Origin: Polynucleobacter sp. es-EL-1
GTDB lineage: Bacteria > Pseudomonadota > Gammaproteobacteria > Burkholderiales > Burkholderiaceae
DNA length: 64,000 nt
NCBI RefSeq assembly: GCF_018687975.1
Contig: NZ_CP061310.1
Coordinates: 806,001-870,000, forward strand
Direction of reading: 5' to 3'
The notes under the pieces were generated by a model. That model was given only the letters and a program-made list of their open reading frames with translations, was not told the DNA's origin and ran no database searches. Both the position numbers and the translations under genes were made by a program. Shown piece after piece: positions 20,918-28,959 of this stretch (positions are counted from its first letter, which is position 1; the number at the start of each line of letters is the position of its first letter).

Positions 20918-21056
20918 CTTTTTAAAAACCTTGCACATCAATCATCTAATATTCTTTTTATTTTATCAATTAGGTTTGGATGATCTGCCGAGTGGCTGTC
21001 TAGAGCGGTAACTTGATGTCTCTTCTCACCAAGATCGTCAAAATTTCAGCATCTAT

Positions 21057-21140
21057 GGATTGTTGCAATCCGTAATGGCTAAATAAAGACATTCAAGGCA
21101 TAAAATGAAAGCTTAAACGTCTGGTAAGACAGGCTATTAT
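21057..21140 (+). promoter_or_regulatory. Candidate promoter and operator upstream of the lasso cluster
   Basis: The 237 bases between the terminator and the first cluster gene contain no convincing gene. A six-base inverted repeat GGATTG-TTG-CAATCC sits at 21057-21071. Further on, TTAAAC (21113-21118) and TATTAT (21135-21140) are spaced by 16 bases, a plausible sigma-70 -35/-10 pair about 30 bases ahead of the B1 start. The inverted repeat is positioned like an operator, but no regulator is encoded nearby. Confidence 0.35.
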
Positions 21141-21172
21141 TTGTCCAATTAAACAATTTGAATAATGGTGCA

Positions 21173-21436
21173 ATGATGCTCATAATACGCAATCCTGATT
21201 TGCTTGAAACATCATTAGATGATGAATTAGTATTGATGAGCATTGACCGTGGCTGCTACTATGGTTTAGAAAATACTGCAAAAACAATATGGGAATTGCT
21301 TGATAAACCCAAAACCCAAGAGCAGCTTCTGAATGCCTTAAAGGAAAAATATGATGGTCAGCCTGAAATTATTGAGCGCGACTTAAATGCTTTCCTAGAT
21401 AAATTATTAGCATCCCAAATGGTAAAGCTTGCATGA
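21173..21436 (+). CDS. Lasso peptide biosynthesis B1: PqqD-like RiPP recognition element
   Basis: 87-residue PqqD/RRE-family protein. These winged-helix proteins bind the leader of a ribosomal precursor and present it to the processing enzymes. Family marks are D-D-E-L-V-L-M-S-I-D-R-G-C-Y-Y-G-L-E-N-T-A-K-T-I-W-E-L-L followed by D-L-N-A-F-L-D-K-L. The start is uncertain: tandem ATGs at 21173/21176 fit best, and a TTG lies five codons upstream. No strong ribosome site is visible. The stop overlaps the next gene by four bases (ATGA). In split-B lasso systems this partner works with B2, found here at 24831. Confidence 0.88.
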   Translation: MMLIIRNPDLLETSLDDELVLMSIDRGCYYGLENTAKTIWELLDKPKTQEQLLNALKEKYDGQPEIIERDLNAFLDKLLASQMVKLA

Positions 21437-23358
21437 GTGGATGTTTTTTTGGTATCTACCAAAACAGCAATGATGTAGTAGACCCCATATCATTGGAGGC
21501 AATGAATCTAGCACTTTCCTATTGGGGGTCAGATGGTGGGGGTCTTTTTTGCGAAAAGCAAATCGGCTTGGGATCTAGACTTTTACACATAACTGCTGAA
21601 GATCATTTTGAACATCAGCCTTTGATAGTGGGGTCATTGTGTCTCGTCGCTCGAGTCAGGTTAGACAATAGAAGCGAACTTTGCCAAACGCTTGGTTTAA
21701 AAAACAACCCTCATTTACCCGATAGCCAAATTCTTATGGCAGCTTATCGGTATTTTGGGCAAGCTTGCGTTGATTATCTGGAGGGAGATTGGAGCTTTGC
21801 ACTTTGGGATTCCTCTGATGAGTCCTTATTTATTGCTAGAGATGCTAGTGGTAATACCGGTCTTTATTATTGGTGGAACGGATCCCAGTTGGTTTTTAGT
21901 AATGGATTAAAGGGTATTCTTGCTCACCCAGAGTTTGAACAACAAATAAACCCCGCAGTGATTGCAGATTTGCTTACGGTATCTCATCACTCGGAAATAC
22001 AAGCTCAAACCGTCTATACAGGCATCAAGCGATTATTGCCAGGCAACTGCTTATTGTTAAAGCAGGGGATTTTAAAGATATTTCAGTGGTGGAACCCGGA
22101 GAGGCTTGATCCCTTAAATTTTTCTAATCCTAAAGAGTGCTATGCAGAATTTCAGACTCTCTACGAAAAAGTAGTGAGAGAGCAGCTGCGTATTGGTGAT
22201 GGTCAGGTTGCCGCCACCCTCAGCGGCGGCCTGGATTCGGGATCAGTTGTGTCGCTTGCTGCGCCCAAGTTGAACGTAAAGAGTGCTGAGCTAACAGCGT
22301 TCGTGCATGTCCCTTTATATGTTCCGACCTCAGAAGGACATACGCGCACGGGAAATGAAATCCAGATGGCGACAGCTACAGCGCAATTCGTTGGGAATGT
22401 GAATATAGTCCCCATTCTAAGTGAGAAAAAGACATTGCTTTGGGGGCTGAAGAGGGGGTTGGAGATTCATGATGCCCCTGGTCACGCGGCATCTAATTAT
22501 TTCTGGCTATTTGATATTCAAGAGCAAGCTCAAGCCATGAATGCACGTGTCTTACTCACTGGTCAAATGGGGAATGCAACCATCTCTTATAGTGGCGATG
22601 GTAATTTGTGGCCTGAAATCAGAAGGGGTCAATGGAAATCGGTTATATCTGAATTGTTGTGTGATTCGAATGGAGTTTTGAAATCTCTAAAGCGCAGAAT
22701 TATTCGTCCTATCCTTTTGCCGCTTCTTTTGCATTGGCGCAATCGTAAGGTAAATAATCTAAGTTATGTGAATGACTACTCTTATATCAACCCTGATTTT
22801 GCAAATGAAATCAAGATTCACCAGGGGAATAATTGCAGGGGGTTGGGATTATTCACTTCCTTCTTTCAAGACCCCTCCCAAGATCTCATAAGACAGTTTC
22901 GACTTGGTCTTTTGGGTGGTGGAGCATCTGGGGCTCTTTGGATGGAGGCTGGCGCTGCCCACCATTTGGATGTGCGTGATCCAACCAGAGATAGACGCAT
23001 CATCGAATTTTGTTGGCGTTTGCCTGATTCAATCTTTTGGGCTGGCGGGGTAAAGCGCGGCTTAATCAGAAAAGGTCTGGCAAATTACTTGCCATTAGAT
23101 GTCCTGACATCTACAAAAAAAGGCCTGCAGGTTGCCGATATTCATGAAAGGTTAAAAAATGAACTCCCAGAGTTTTTGGCTTTGGCTAATGAATTAGCCA
23201 TGAGTTCTGCTGCAGATTACGTCGATATGACAAGAATCAAGGATGATTTAGGAACCATGAATGATGGAAATTTACCCAGTCTTCAAAAGATTCAAGGCTT
23301 AATACGATCAATCCAGGTTGCTATGTTTATACGAAACATGACATCAAGAAGTGCGTAG
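21433..23358 (+). CDS. Lasso cyclase C (asparagine synthetase homologue)
   Basis: 641-residue asparagine-synthetase-like protein. The N-terminal glutaminase-type domain begins M-S-G-C and so lacks a Cys at position 2, as expected for lasso C proteins that do not use glutamine. D-Y-L-E-G-D-W-S-F-A-L-W-D and F-I-A-R-D-A-S-G-N-T-G-L-Y-Y are conserved. The AMP-forming domain carries the PP-loop S-G-G-L-D-S at 264-269. Lasso cyclases adenylate an internal Asp/Glu side chain and join it to the peptide N-terminus. Translationally coupled to B1. The alternative, ordinary AsnB, is made unlikely by the neighbours. Confidence 0.92.
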   Translation: MSGCFFGIYQNSNDVVDPISLEAMNLALSYWGSDGGGLFCEKQIGLGSRLLHITAEDHFEHQPLIVGSLCLVARVRLDNRSELCQTLGLKNNPHLPDSQILMAAYRYFGQACVDYLEGDWSFALWDSSDESLFIARDASGNTGLYYWWNGSQLVFSNGLKGILAHPEFEQQINPAVIADLLTVSHHSEIQAQTVYTGIKRLLPGNCLLLKQGILKIFQWWNPERLDPLNFSNPKECYAEFQTLYEKVVREQLRIGDGQVAATLSGGLDSGSVVSLAAPKLNVKSAELTAFVHVPLYVPTSEGHTRTGNEIQMATATAQFVGNVNIVPILSEKKTLLWGLKRGLEIHDAPGHAASNYFWLFDIQEQAQAMNARVLLTGQMGNATISYSGDGNLWPEIRRGQWKSVISELLCDSNGVLKSLKRRIIRPILLPLLLHWRNRKVNNLSYVNDYSYINPDFANEIKIHQGNNCRGLGLFTSFFQDPSQDLIRQFRLGLLGGGASGALWMEAGAAHHLDVRDPTRDRRIIEFCWRLPDSIFWAGGVKRGLIRKGLANYLPLDVLTSTKKGLQVADIHERLKNELPEFLALANELAMSSAADYVDMTRIKDDLGTMNDGNLPSLQKIQGLIRSIQVAMFIRNMTSRSA

Positions 23359-23430
23359 AATTCTAGCTGGTGGGTTATGATGGTTAAAATCTCACTTTCC
23401 CAGCAATAAATTAGTTTTGAGGTGCTAAAT

Positions 23431-23574
23431 ATGAATGAGTTTCTTGAATTGGTTGATGATTTGCAAAGAGAGCCATGGCAAGCCCCAACTCTTAAAGAGA
23501 TGGATTTGGCGAGATATACTCAAAATGGCCTCAATCCCGGTGCTGATGGCGTTGGGTTTGATGCGCTATCTTAG
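23431..23574 (+). CDS. Lasso peptide precursor A1
   Basis: 47-codon gene below usual gene-calling length, with GAGGTG six bases before the ATG. The leader has W16-Q-A-P19-T-L21, matching the (Y/W)-x-x-P-x-L motif bound by B1 proteins, and Thr30 nine residues after the Leu. If Thr30 is the conserved -2 residue, the core is NGLNPGADGVGFDALS with an Asn1-Asp8 ring. If cleavage is one residue later, the core starts with Gly and closes on Asp7. Asn at position 1 would be unusual. The last residue is Ser, as in A2. It lies directly after the cyclase and 75 bases before A2. Confidence 0.84.
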   Translation: MNEFLELVDDLQREPWQAPTLKEMDLARYTQNGLNPGADGVGFDALS

Positions 23575-23649
23575 TGTCGCATCTATTGACGTGATCGGAT
23601 TCCTAATCCCCCGATCATTCCATTGAAAAAATTTGATACGAGAGTCCTT

Positions 23650-23793
23650 ATGAGTGAAAATGATGTTAGTGAAATTGCTGCGACTGTCGCCGAGAAATGG
23701 CAGGCTCCAGAGCTTAGAATTATCGATGTGTCAGAGCGAACCCTTGCTGACCCAGGAGGTCTCAATAGTGACGGTTTTTCTTTTGATTCTTAA
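23650..23793 (+). CDS. Lasso peptide precursor A2
   Basis: Second 47-codon precursor, the same length as A1. The leader shows W17-Q-A-P20-E-L22 and Thr31 nine residues later. With Thr at -2 the core is ADPGGLNSDGFSFDS: Ala1 would form a macrolactam with Asp9, leaving a six-residue tail that ends F-D-S. A ring closing on Asp9 and a C-terminal Asp-Ser are also features of paeninodin (recalled from the literature). A short ACGAGAG precedes the ATG; an in-frame TTG eight codons upstream is a weaker start. Leader and core differ from A1 in most positions, so the two genes are ancient paralogues or were recruited separately. Confidence 0.87.
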   Translation: MSENDVSEIAATVAEKWQAPELRIIDVSERTLADPGGLNSDGFSFDS

Positions 23794-23882
23794 TTAGCCA
23801 TTACCTTCGCTTGTCTTTGCTTAATTTCTTATGCCTAAATGATTGCTATTCTCTAGGTGGGCTCGTTTAACAGATAATTTTA

Positions 23883-24779
23883 ATGCCTACATTTTCTGCA
23901 TTTGGATGTGTTTGGCGCACCTCTAAAGATTTCAGCTGGGGATTTTCTTTGCCCCCAAAAATTGTTGCTGATCCCACGTACCCTATAGTTCTTATTGAGG
24001 ATCAGGGATTTTTAACTTCTCCTCACGAAATAATCAGTGGCTTAAGTTATTCGTCAGATGGCTTTTGGCGTCTTGGAATACCTAATCTTGCCCTGTTTGA
24101 AATTAGTGCAAACCACATTAGAGTGAGGACCCTTGAAAATGCATCACCTCAAGCTGTCGGAGTGTATTTAGCCGGTTCTGCAATGGGAGTGGTATTGCAT
24201 TTGCAGGGAATAATCCCCATGCATGCCTCAACTGTTATCAAACCAGATGGCAGTGCAGCTCTATTTTGTGGTCATTCTGGAGCAGGAAAGTCGACAATAT
24301 CCTGTGCATTAGCACTGAATGGTTACGCTAGTCTTTCTGACGATGTTACAGCTATTAAATTTGATACCCACGGCCGGGCATGGGCATATCCAGGTATTGG
24401 AAGAACAAAGCTTTGGGGGAATGCTCTCAAGCTACTTGATATCAAGTCAGAGAGGCAAATTTGGCCAGAAATGGATAAATACTTTGTTGACTTGCCGATT
24501 TGTGATCGACCGGTGCCTGTAGGCAGCATATATGAGTTGATTTTGTCTGATGATTTAGAGGGTATCGAAAAAGTGAAGGTGGAGGGTATGGGGCGTATAT
24601 CAACATTACTGCAGCATACCTATAGACCTAGTTTTATAGATATTCTTGGTCTGAAATCTGGCCATATGGCTAGGGTTGCTAAGTTAGCCCCTCAAGTCCA
24701 AATTTCTCAGATCTTACGAGCATCTGACCAGAATACTGTGGGCGATATTGTCTCTTTGGTAACAAATGACTGGATTTAG
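23883..24779 (+). CDS. HPr-kinase-like lasso peptide serine kinase (K)
   Basis: 298 aa. The C-terminal half matches the HPr kinase/phosphorylase fold: M-H-A-S-T-V-I, P-loop G-H-S-G-A-G-K-S (130-137), then G-Y-A-S-L-S-D-D-V-T-A-I with the acidic pair. It lacks the N-terminal HprK domain and a recognisable HprK signature, so it is not the carbon-catabolite regulator. Homologues in paeninodin-type clusters phosphorylate the C-terminal Ser hydroxyl of the lasso precursor. Both precursors here end in Ser, which fits. No strong ribosome site is seen near ATG 23883; AGGTGG lies about 22 bases away. Confidence 0.84.
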   Translation: MPTFSAFGCVWRTSKDFSWGFSLPPKIVADPTYPIVLIEDQGFLTSPHEIISGLSYSSDGFWRLGIPNLALFEISANHIRVRTLENASPQAVGVYLAGSAMGVVLHLQGIIPMHASTVIKPDGSAALFCGHSGAGKSTISCALALNGYASLSDDVTAIKFDTHGRAWAYPGIGRTKLWGNALKLLDIKSERQIWPEMDKYFVDLPICDRPVPVGSIYELILSDDLEGIEKVKVEGMGRISTLLQHTYRPSFIDILGLKSGHMARVAKLAPQVQISQILRASDQNTVGDIVSLVTNDWI

Positions 24780-24830
24780 ATGCCCTATTGCTATAGTTTT
24801 AGGCTGTAAATTCCACTGTAAGGGATAGTT

Positions 24831-25295
24831 TTGCACTTATTGCATCTGATTTCAGCTTTTTTTCAGCAATCAATTTCTCGCAAAATGAAACTGCTGAGTG
24901 TAATTGGTTTGCTGATATGGGCCACTCTTTGTATCCGACTCCTACCATTTAAGTACTCAGCATCGCTAATGGGAAGGGCTGGCATGGTGGCGCCTAGAGG
25001 GCTTAATGAAGATCAGATGCAAGAGGCATCTGATCTTGCATGGGCCATGCATTGCATTGTCCGGCACATACCTTGGGATGCCACCTGCTTAATTCAGGCT
25101 TTGGCATGTCAAGTTTGGCTTATTCAGCATCGCTTGCCAGCTACAGTTTTTCTGGGTGTATCTAAGGATAGCGATCAGCCTGTTGCAAATTTTCAAGCGC
25201 ATGCTTGGGTTCTTTGCGGTCAAAATGTGATTGTTGGCGGCCAAAATGTATCTTGTTTTAAGGTCATCGCATCCTTTGGGGGGTACGGTGCTTAA
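24831..25295 (+). CDS. Lasso leader peptidase B2 (transglutaminase-like)
   Basis: 154-residue protein of the Transglut_core3/lasso B2 family, the cysteine protease that removes the leader after the Thr at -2. A hydrophobic N-terminus (about 20-38) precedes the catalytic part with Cys86 in W-D-A-T-C-L-I-Q-A and His124 in F-Q-A-H-A-W-V. In McjB the third catalytic residue is an Asp 12 residues after the His; here that position is Gly136, so the triad is not obvious. The start is a TTG with AAGGGAT upstream. It ends one base before the exporter's ATG. Confidence 0.86.
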   Translation: MHLLHLISAFFQQSISRKMKLLSVIGLLIWATLCIRLLPFKYSASLMGRAGMVAPRGLNEDQMQEASDLAWAMHCIVRHIPWDATCLIQALACQVWLIQHRLPATVFLGVSKDSDQPVANFQAHAWVLCGQNVIVGGQNVSCFKVIASFGGYGA

Positions 25296-25296
25296 T

Positions 25297-27039
25297 ATGT
25301 TCTCAATGAAATTCTATCTACCAAATACATTTCGCCCATGGCAATTATTGTGGAAAATCACCCAAATTAAAAAACTTACAACACTTTTTTTCTTGATGTT
25401 AATGGTTGGATTAACTGAAGGGGTGGGAATATTATTATTGGTTCCCCTAATAAATGCCGTCAATGGGTTAGGCGAGGAGAGTTTTTGGCTTAATGCGCTG
25501 TTACTGCCCCTCAAAAATCTTGGGATTAGCCCGACCCTTTGGGTTTTAATGAGCATCTTTATCTCTCTTGTTTTAATGCGATCAATATTGCAGTATTGCA
25601 GGGATGTCGTAAGTGTTAGATACCAATATGAATTGGTTGATCATCTAAGGAGAAACTGCTTTGGCGGCCTAATGAATGTCGAGTGGCGCTGGTTCAGTGA
25701 AAAAAGGCAAACTGATTTCTCCAACATATTGCTCACGGATATTAATCGCGTTGGTACAGGACTTCATTTTTCATTAGCTTTAGCAGTATCCATGGTGAGC
25801 ATATCCGTCTATTTAATTGCTGCCTGGATTTTGTCATGGCAAATGACATTATTTGCGGTTGCTAGCAGCATCCTTTTGCTTTTTTCCCTGTCTAAACAAA
25901 GCAACGCTGCACTTACTGTAGGCAGAGCAATGAGTGAGGCAGGTCGATCCCTTCATTCAAGCGTACAAGGCTCTTTAGAGAACATCAAGCTAATTAAAAT
26001 TCTATCCAATAAGGAGCAATATTTGCACTCTTTTGATAGGGCAGTGATGGAGGTTAGAGGTCAGCAGATTAAGTTTATAAAGACTTCCAGCTTGTCAAAA
26101 TCGCTTTATCAGGTCGGTGGCATCCTTTTATTAAGCATCTTTTTGTATTTTGGGTTGACTTACTGGAAAACACCATTTTCTGAAATATTGACTCTGATAT
26201 TTATCTTTAGTCGCTTAATGCCATTGTGCATATCTGCTCAGCAACAATATCACCATTGCCTTCATGAGCTCCCGGCATTAGAAGGTATTAATAAGTTGTT
26301 AGGCGAATGTGAATTGGCTTCAGAGCCTCCATTGGAATCAAATCTAGATTGGTCGGTAAATAACTCTATTGAGTTGAAAAATGTTACGGTTAAGTATGTT
26401 GGACGAAAAAAAGCTGCTTTAAGTGATATTTCACTCGCCTTTCAAGCTAACACTACTACCGTAGTAATGGGGCAATCTGGCTCTGGAAAAAGTACATTAG
26501 CGGATGTTTTAGCAGGCTTATTGATGCCTGATCATGGCGGTTTATTTGTTGATGGTGTCATGGTAGAAGGCGGCGAACGCATTAAATGGCGTCAGTCAGT
26601 TGCTTATGTGCCTCAAGATGTATTTTTATTTCATGACAGCATAAGAAATAATCTGCTATTAGGAAATCATTCTGCAACCGATTATGAGCTAACTAAGGCG
26701 ATAAGAGATGCGGCAGCAGAATTTGTATTCAATTTACCCCATGGCCTAGATACTATTATTGGTGATCGAGGCGTTCAGTTTTCTGGGGGAGAGCGTCAGC
26801 GAATAATGCTTGCTAGAGCCTTGTTAAGAAAGCCAAGTTTATTCATTCTCGATGAGGTAACTAGTAGCTTGGATAATGAGAGCGAAGCCCGAATCTATGA
26901 TGGGATTAAATATTTGCAAGGAGCTCATACCATTATCATCATTACTCATCGAATGCCAGATAAAATTAACGCCGATCAAGTTATCACATTAAAGTCAGGA
27001 AATGCCCTGATTCATTCTAAAAACTCAAAAATTATCTAA
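25297..27039 (+). CDS. ABC exporter with fused ATPase (lasso peptide D protein)
   Basis: 580 aa. About six hydrophobic segments in the first 300 residues form the exporter membrane domain. The ATPase follows with Walker A G-Q-S-G-S-G-K-S (392-399), signature S-G-G-E-R-Q-R, Walker B L-F-I-L-D-E-V-T-S-S-L-D and switch I-I-T-H-R. No C39 peptidase domain is present, as expected when B2 does the cleavage. Role: export of, and immunity to, the mature lasso peptides. ATG 25297 is preferred: it begins one base after B2 with a G-rich stretch upstream. An earlier in-frame ATG at 25231 would overlap B2 by 65 bases. Confidence 0.9.
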   Translation: MFSMKFYLPNTFRPWQLLWKITQIKKLTTLFFLMLMVGLTEGVGILLLVPLINAVNGLGEESFWLNALLLPLKNLGISPTLWVLMSIFISLVLMRSILQYCRDVVSVRYQYELVDHLRRNCFGGLMNVEWRWFSEKRQTDFSNILLTDINRVGTGLHFSLALAVSMVSISVYLIAAWILSWQMTLFAVASSILLLFSLSKQSNAALTVGRAMSEAGRSLHSSVQGSLENIKLIKILSNKEQYLHSFDRAVMEVRGQQIKFIKTSSLSKSLYQVGGILLLSIFLYFGLTYWKTPFSEILTLIFIFSRLMPLCISAQQQYHHCLHELPALEGINKLLGECELASEPPLESNLDWSVNNSIELKNVTVKYVGRKKAALSDISLAFQANTTTVVMGQSGSGKSTLADVLAGLLMPDHGGLFVDGVMVEGGERIKWRQSVAYVPQDVFLFHDSIRNNLLLGNHSATDYELTKAIRDAAAEFVFNLPHGLDTIIGDRGVQFSGGERQRIMLARALLRKPSLFILDEVTSSLDNESEARIYDGIKYLQGAHTIIIITHRMPDKINADQVITLKSGNALIHSKNSKII

Positions 27040-27080
27040 CTTGATGCGTTGCGCTTTCTTAATTTGGGTTCAATTTTATT

Positions 27081-28328
27081 ATGCTTAATTACGACACTAC
27101 TGGAAGATTGTTGCTTAAGCTTCTATCACCCGGTCAAATTTCTTCGGACGATGCTTTGCTTGAGATGGACAAAGAATCCCAAAAACCCTTTTTGGATATG
27201 ATTTTGAGTCATCGGCTAGGGCCTTTAATGCGTTATATGCTTCGCAAATACCATTCTAATATTAGGATTCCAAAGTCTTTAAGCGCAACTCTTGATCATG
27301 AATTTAGGATTTCTACATTTAGGTCATTACATGCTCAACAGTGCTTAATAGAAGCACATCGCATTCTAGGCACCCAGGATATACCTTACATTGCATTGAA
27401 AGGGGCTTACTTGGCATTTCATTCCTATCCATTTGCAAGCTTAAGACCTCTGAGGGATATTGACATACTGGTTCCAAAAGGCCGTGAACTGGATGTATAT
27501 GGCCTTTTATTGGGGAAAGGTTATCAAAGAATAAAAAAATATGGGGGAAGTCCTGAGGTAGCCTCAAGAAAAAGTCACCATTTACCACCGTTACTTGACC
27601 CTACAGGACGCTTTAGCATAGAAATTCATAACTCCTTGTCACATCCAGGTGATAGCGGTTTAAATTTAGCAGACAGTAAAGATTTTTGGTTTCGATCGGT
27701 AAGAAAAGTTATTGGCAAGGAGTTAATTCAGTTTGAATCCCCGACAGATCTTTTGCTTCATTTGATTCATCATTCTGTTCAACACCATCGATTTAATAAT
27801 GGACCTTTAATTATTTCAGACATATATTTTCTTCTTATCAATGAAGAGATAGATTGGGACTTATTCTGGGGCATTGCCAGCCAGAGTTCTATGACATCGA
27901 GCTCCAGCCTAATGTTTAAGATTCTTGAGAAATATTGGCCTGAATCTACGGGCCTTATAGCTTGGCCTAAATATGCTACCAAACAAGCATCCGTCAGCGT
28001 GATTGATGACGCTGCGTTAAGCATGCTTCGGGATTATGAAAATCGAGGTGAAATCGCATTATTGAGCGATTTTGCGGGTTCTAATAGATATGAAAAATTA
28101 AGACTTATATTGACTAGGGCGTTTCCTAGTTGCGAAGCAATTTGTAGTCTTTATCCGGTAGACCCTGGTTCTTGGAGGCTTTTTCTATATTACCCAATCA
28201 ACTTATGTCGTATTTGTTTCGGCAGGATTCCTAAATTTTTAAGCTTAAGGTCACCTCATCACCTTCATGAAATAAGACGCCTTAAGCGAGTAAGCGCTTG
28301 GTTAGAATATAGCGAGCGTCCCATGTAA
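27081..28328 (+). CDS. Nucleotidyltransferase-fold protein of the lasso cluster (N)
   Basis: 415-residue protein with the NTP_transf_5-type signature: A-L-K-G-A-Y-L-A (105-112), S-Y-P, L-R-P-L-R-D-I-D-I-L-V (121-131), with the two Asp of D-I-D as metal ligands. It resembles PsmN-type proteins of some Bacillus lasso clusters that add further groups to an already phosphorylated C-terminus (recalled literature; substrate here unknown). It follows the exporter by 41 bases on the same strand. No terminator could be recognised before the converging lipoprotein gene at 28373. Confidence 0.82.
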   Translation: MLNYDTTGRLLLKLLSPGQISSDDALLEMDKESQKPFLDMILSHRLGPLMRYMLRKYHSNIRIPKSLSATLDHEFRISTFRSLHAQQCLIEAHRILGTQDIPYIALKGAYLAFHSYPFASLRPLRDIDILVPKGRELDVYGLLLGKGYQRIKKYGGSPEVASRKSHHLPPLLDPTGRFSIEIHNSLSHPGDSGLNLADSKDFWFRSVRKVIGKELIQFESPTDLLLHLIHHSVQHHRFNNGPLIISDIYFLLINEEIDWDLFWGIASQSSMTSSSSLMFKILEKYWPESTGLIAWPKYATKQASVSVIDDAALSMLRDYENRGEIALLSDFAGSNRYEKLRLILTRAFPSCEAICSLYPVDPGSWRLFLYYPINLCRICFGRIPKFLSLRSPHHLHEIRRLKRVSAWLEYSERPM

Positions 28329-28372
28329 ATGGTTTACCCATTTGAATTCAGAGTTTTAAACTATTGCTCTAG

Positions 28373-28912
28373 TTATCTCGCTGATCCATCTACCGCCATC
28401 AGGTAGCCCTTAATGTACTGAGGGGGAATATACAAAATAGTTTCGTTACCTGTTTTGGAGCTCAAGCTAATTTGAAATCCCTTATCAAGGTGATCTTTAA
28501 GAAAAGCTTCAGTAACAGAGATTGATAGCAGTTCTCTAAAAATACAGCCGCGGTCACCACATGCGCCTGCCTCTCTACCAACCACCTTAAAAGTAGTCAG
28601 GGGCTTTCCTTTGAGGGATGCTGCATCGTAGTAGCGCCATTTAGAAAAATAGGTTAGTTGTGCGAGTATTTCAAAGGTCTTTGCACCTTGGCTATTACGC
28701 TCACCCCGAATGCTAAACATTTGATACGTATCTGTTTCATCCATTGAATTAATGGGTGGGCCTTGATAGGTCTTACTATTATTAGAGGGGTTTGGAGTGA
28801 TGATGGTCGAGTGATACACATCATTGATTTCCCAGCCGCTGATCTTTTTATCATTGTTGCTGCAGGCAGCGAGCCCTAAACTGATTGCTAATACAAAAAT
28901 AATTCTGTACAT
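28373..28912 (-). CDS. Lipoprotein of unknown function
   Basis: 179 aa. The signal peptide M-Y-R-I-I-F-V-L-A-I-S-L-G ends in lipobox L-A-A-C (about Cys17). The mature part is mixed alpha/beta with two cysteines close together (A-C-G-D-R-G-C) that may form a disulfide. There is no recognised domain. It converges with the lasso cluster, 44 bases away, so it probably belongs to the chromosome backbone and not to the cluster. Confidence 0.7.
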   Translation of the reverse strand: MYRIIFVLAISLGLAACSNNDKKISGWEINDVYHSTIITPNPSNNSKTYQGPPINSMDETDTYQMFSIRGERNSQGAKTFEILAQLTYFSKWRYYDAASLKGKPLTTFKVVGREAGACGDRGCIFRELLSISVTEAFLKDHLDKGFQISLSSKTGNETILYIPPQYIKGYLMAVDGSAR

Positions 28913-28959
28913 GGTTGTCCTCTAAAAGTTCTCGATCCTATTATCGTCTAATCAGAATG

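Noticed and set aside
23435..23626. 63-aa frame over precursor A1
   Set aside because: It has no leader motif or ribosome site in phase; the 47-aa frame in the other phase carries W-x-x-P-x-L, Thr and terminal Ser, and is the gene.
23359..23882. A third lasso precursor
   Set aside because: All frames in the gaps 23359-23430, 23575-23649 and 23794-23882 were read; none gives W/Y-x-x-P-x-L followed by Thr and a ring Asp/Glu.
25231..25296. Upstream start of the ABC exporter
   Set aside because: It overlaps B2 by 65 bases with no ribosome site; ATG 25297 begins one base after the B2 stop.
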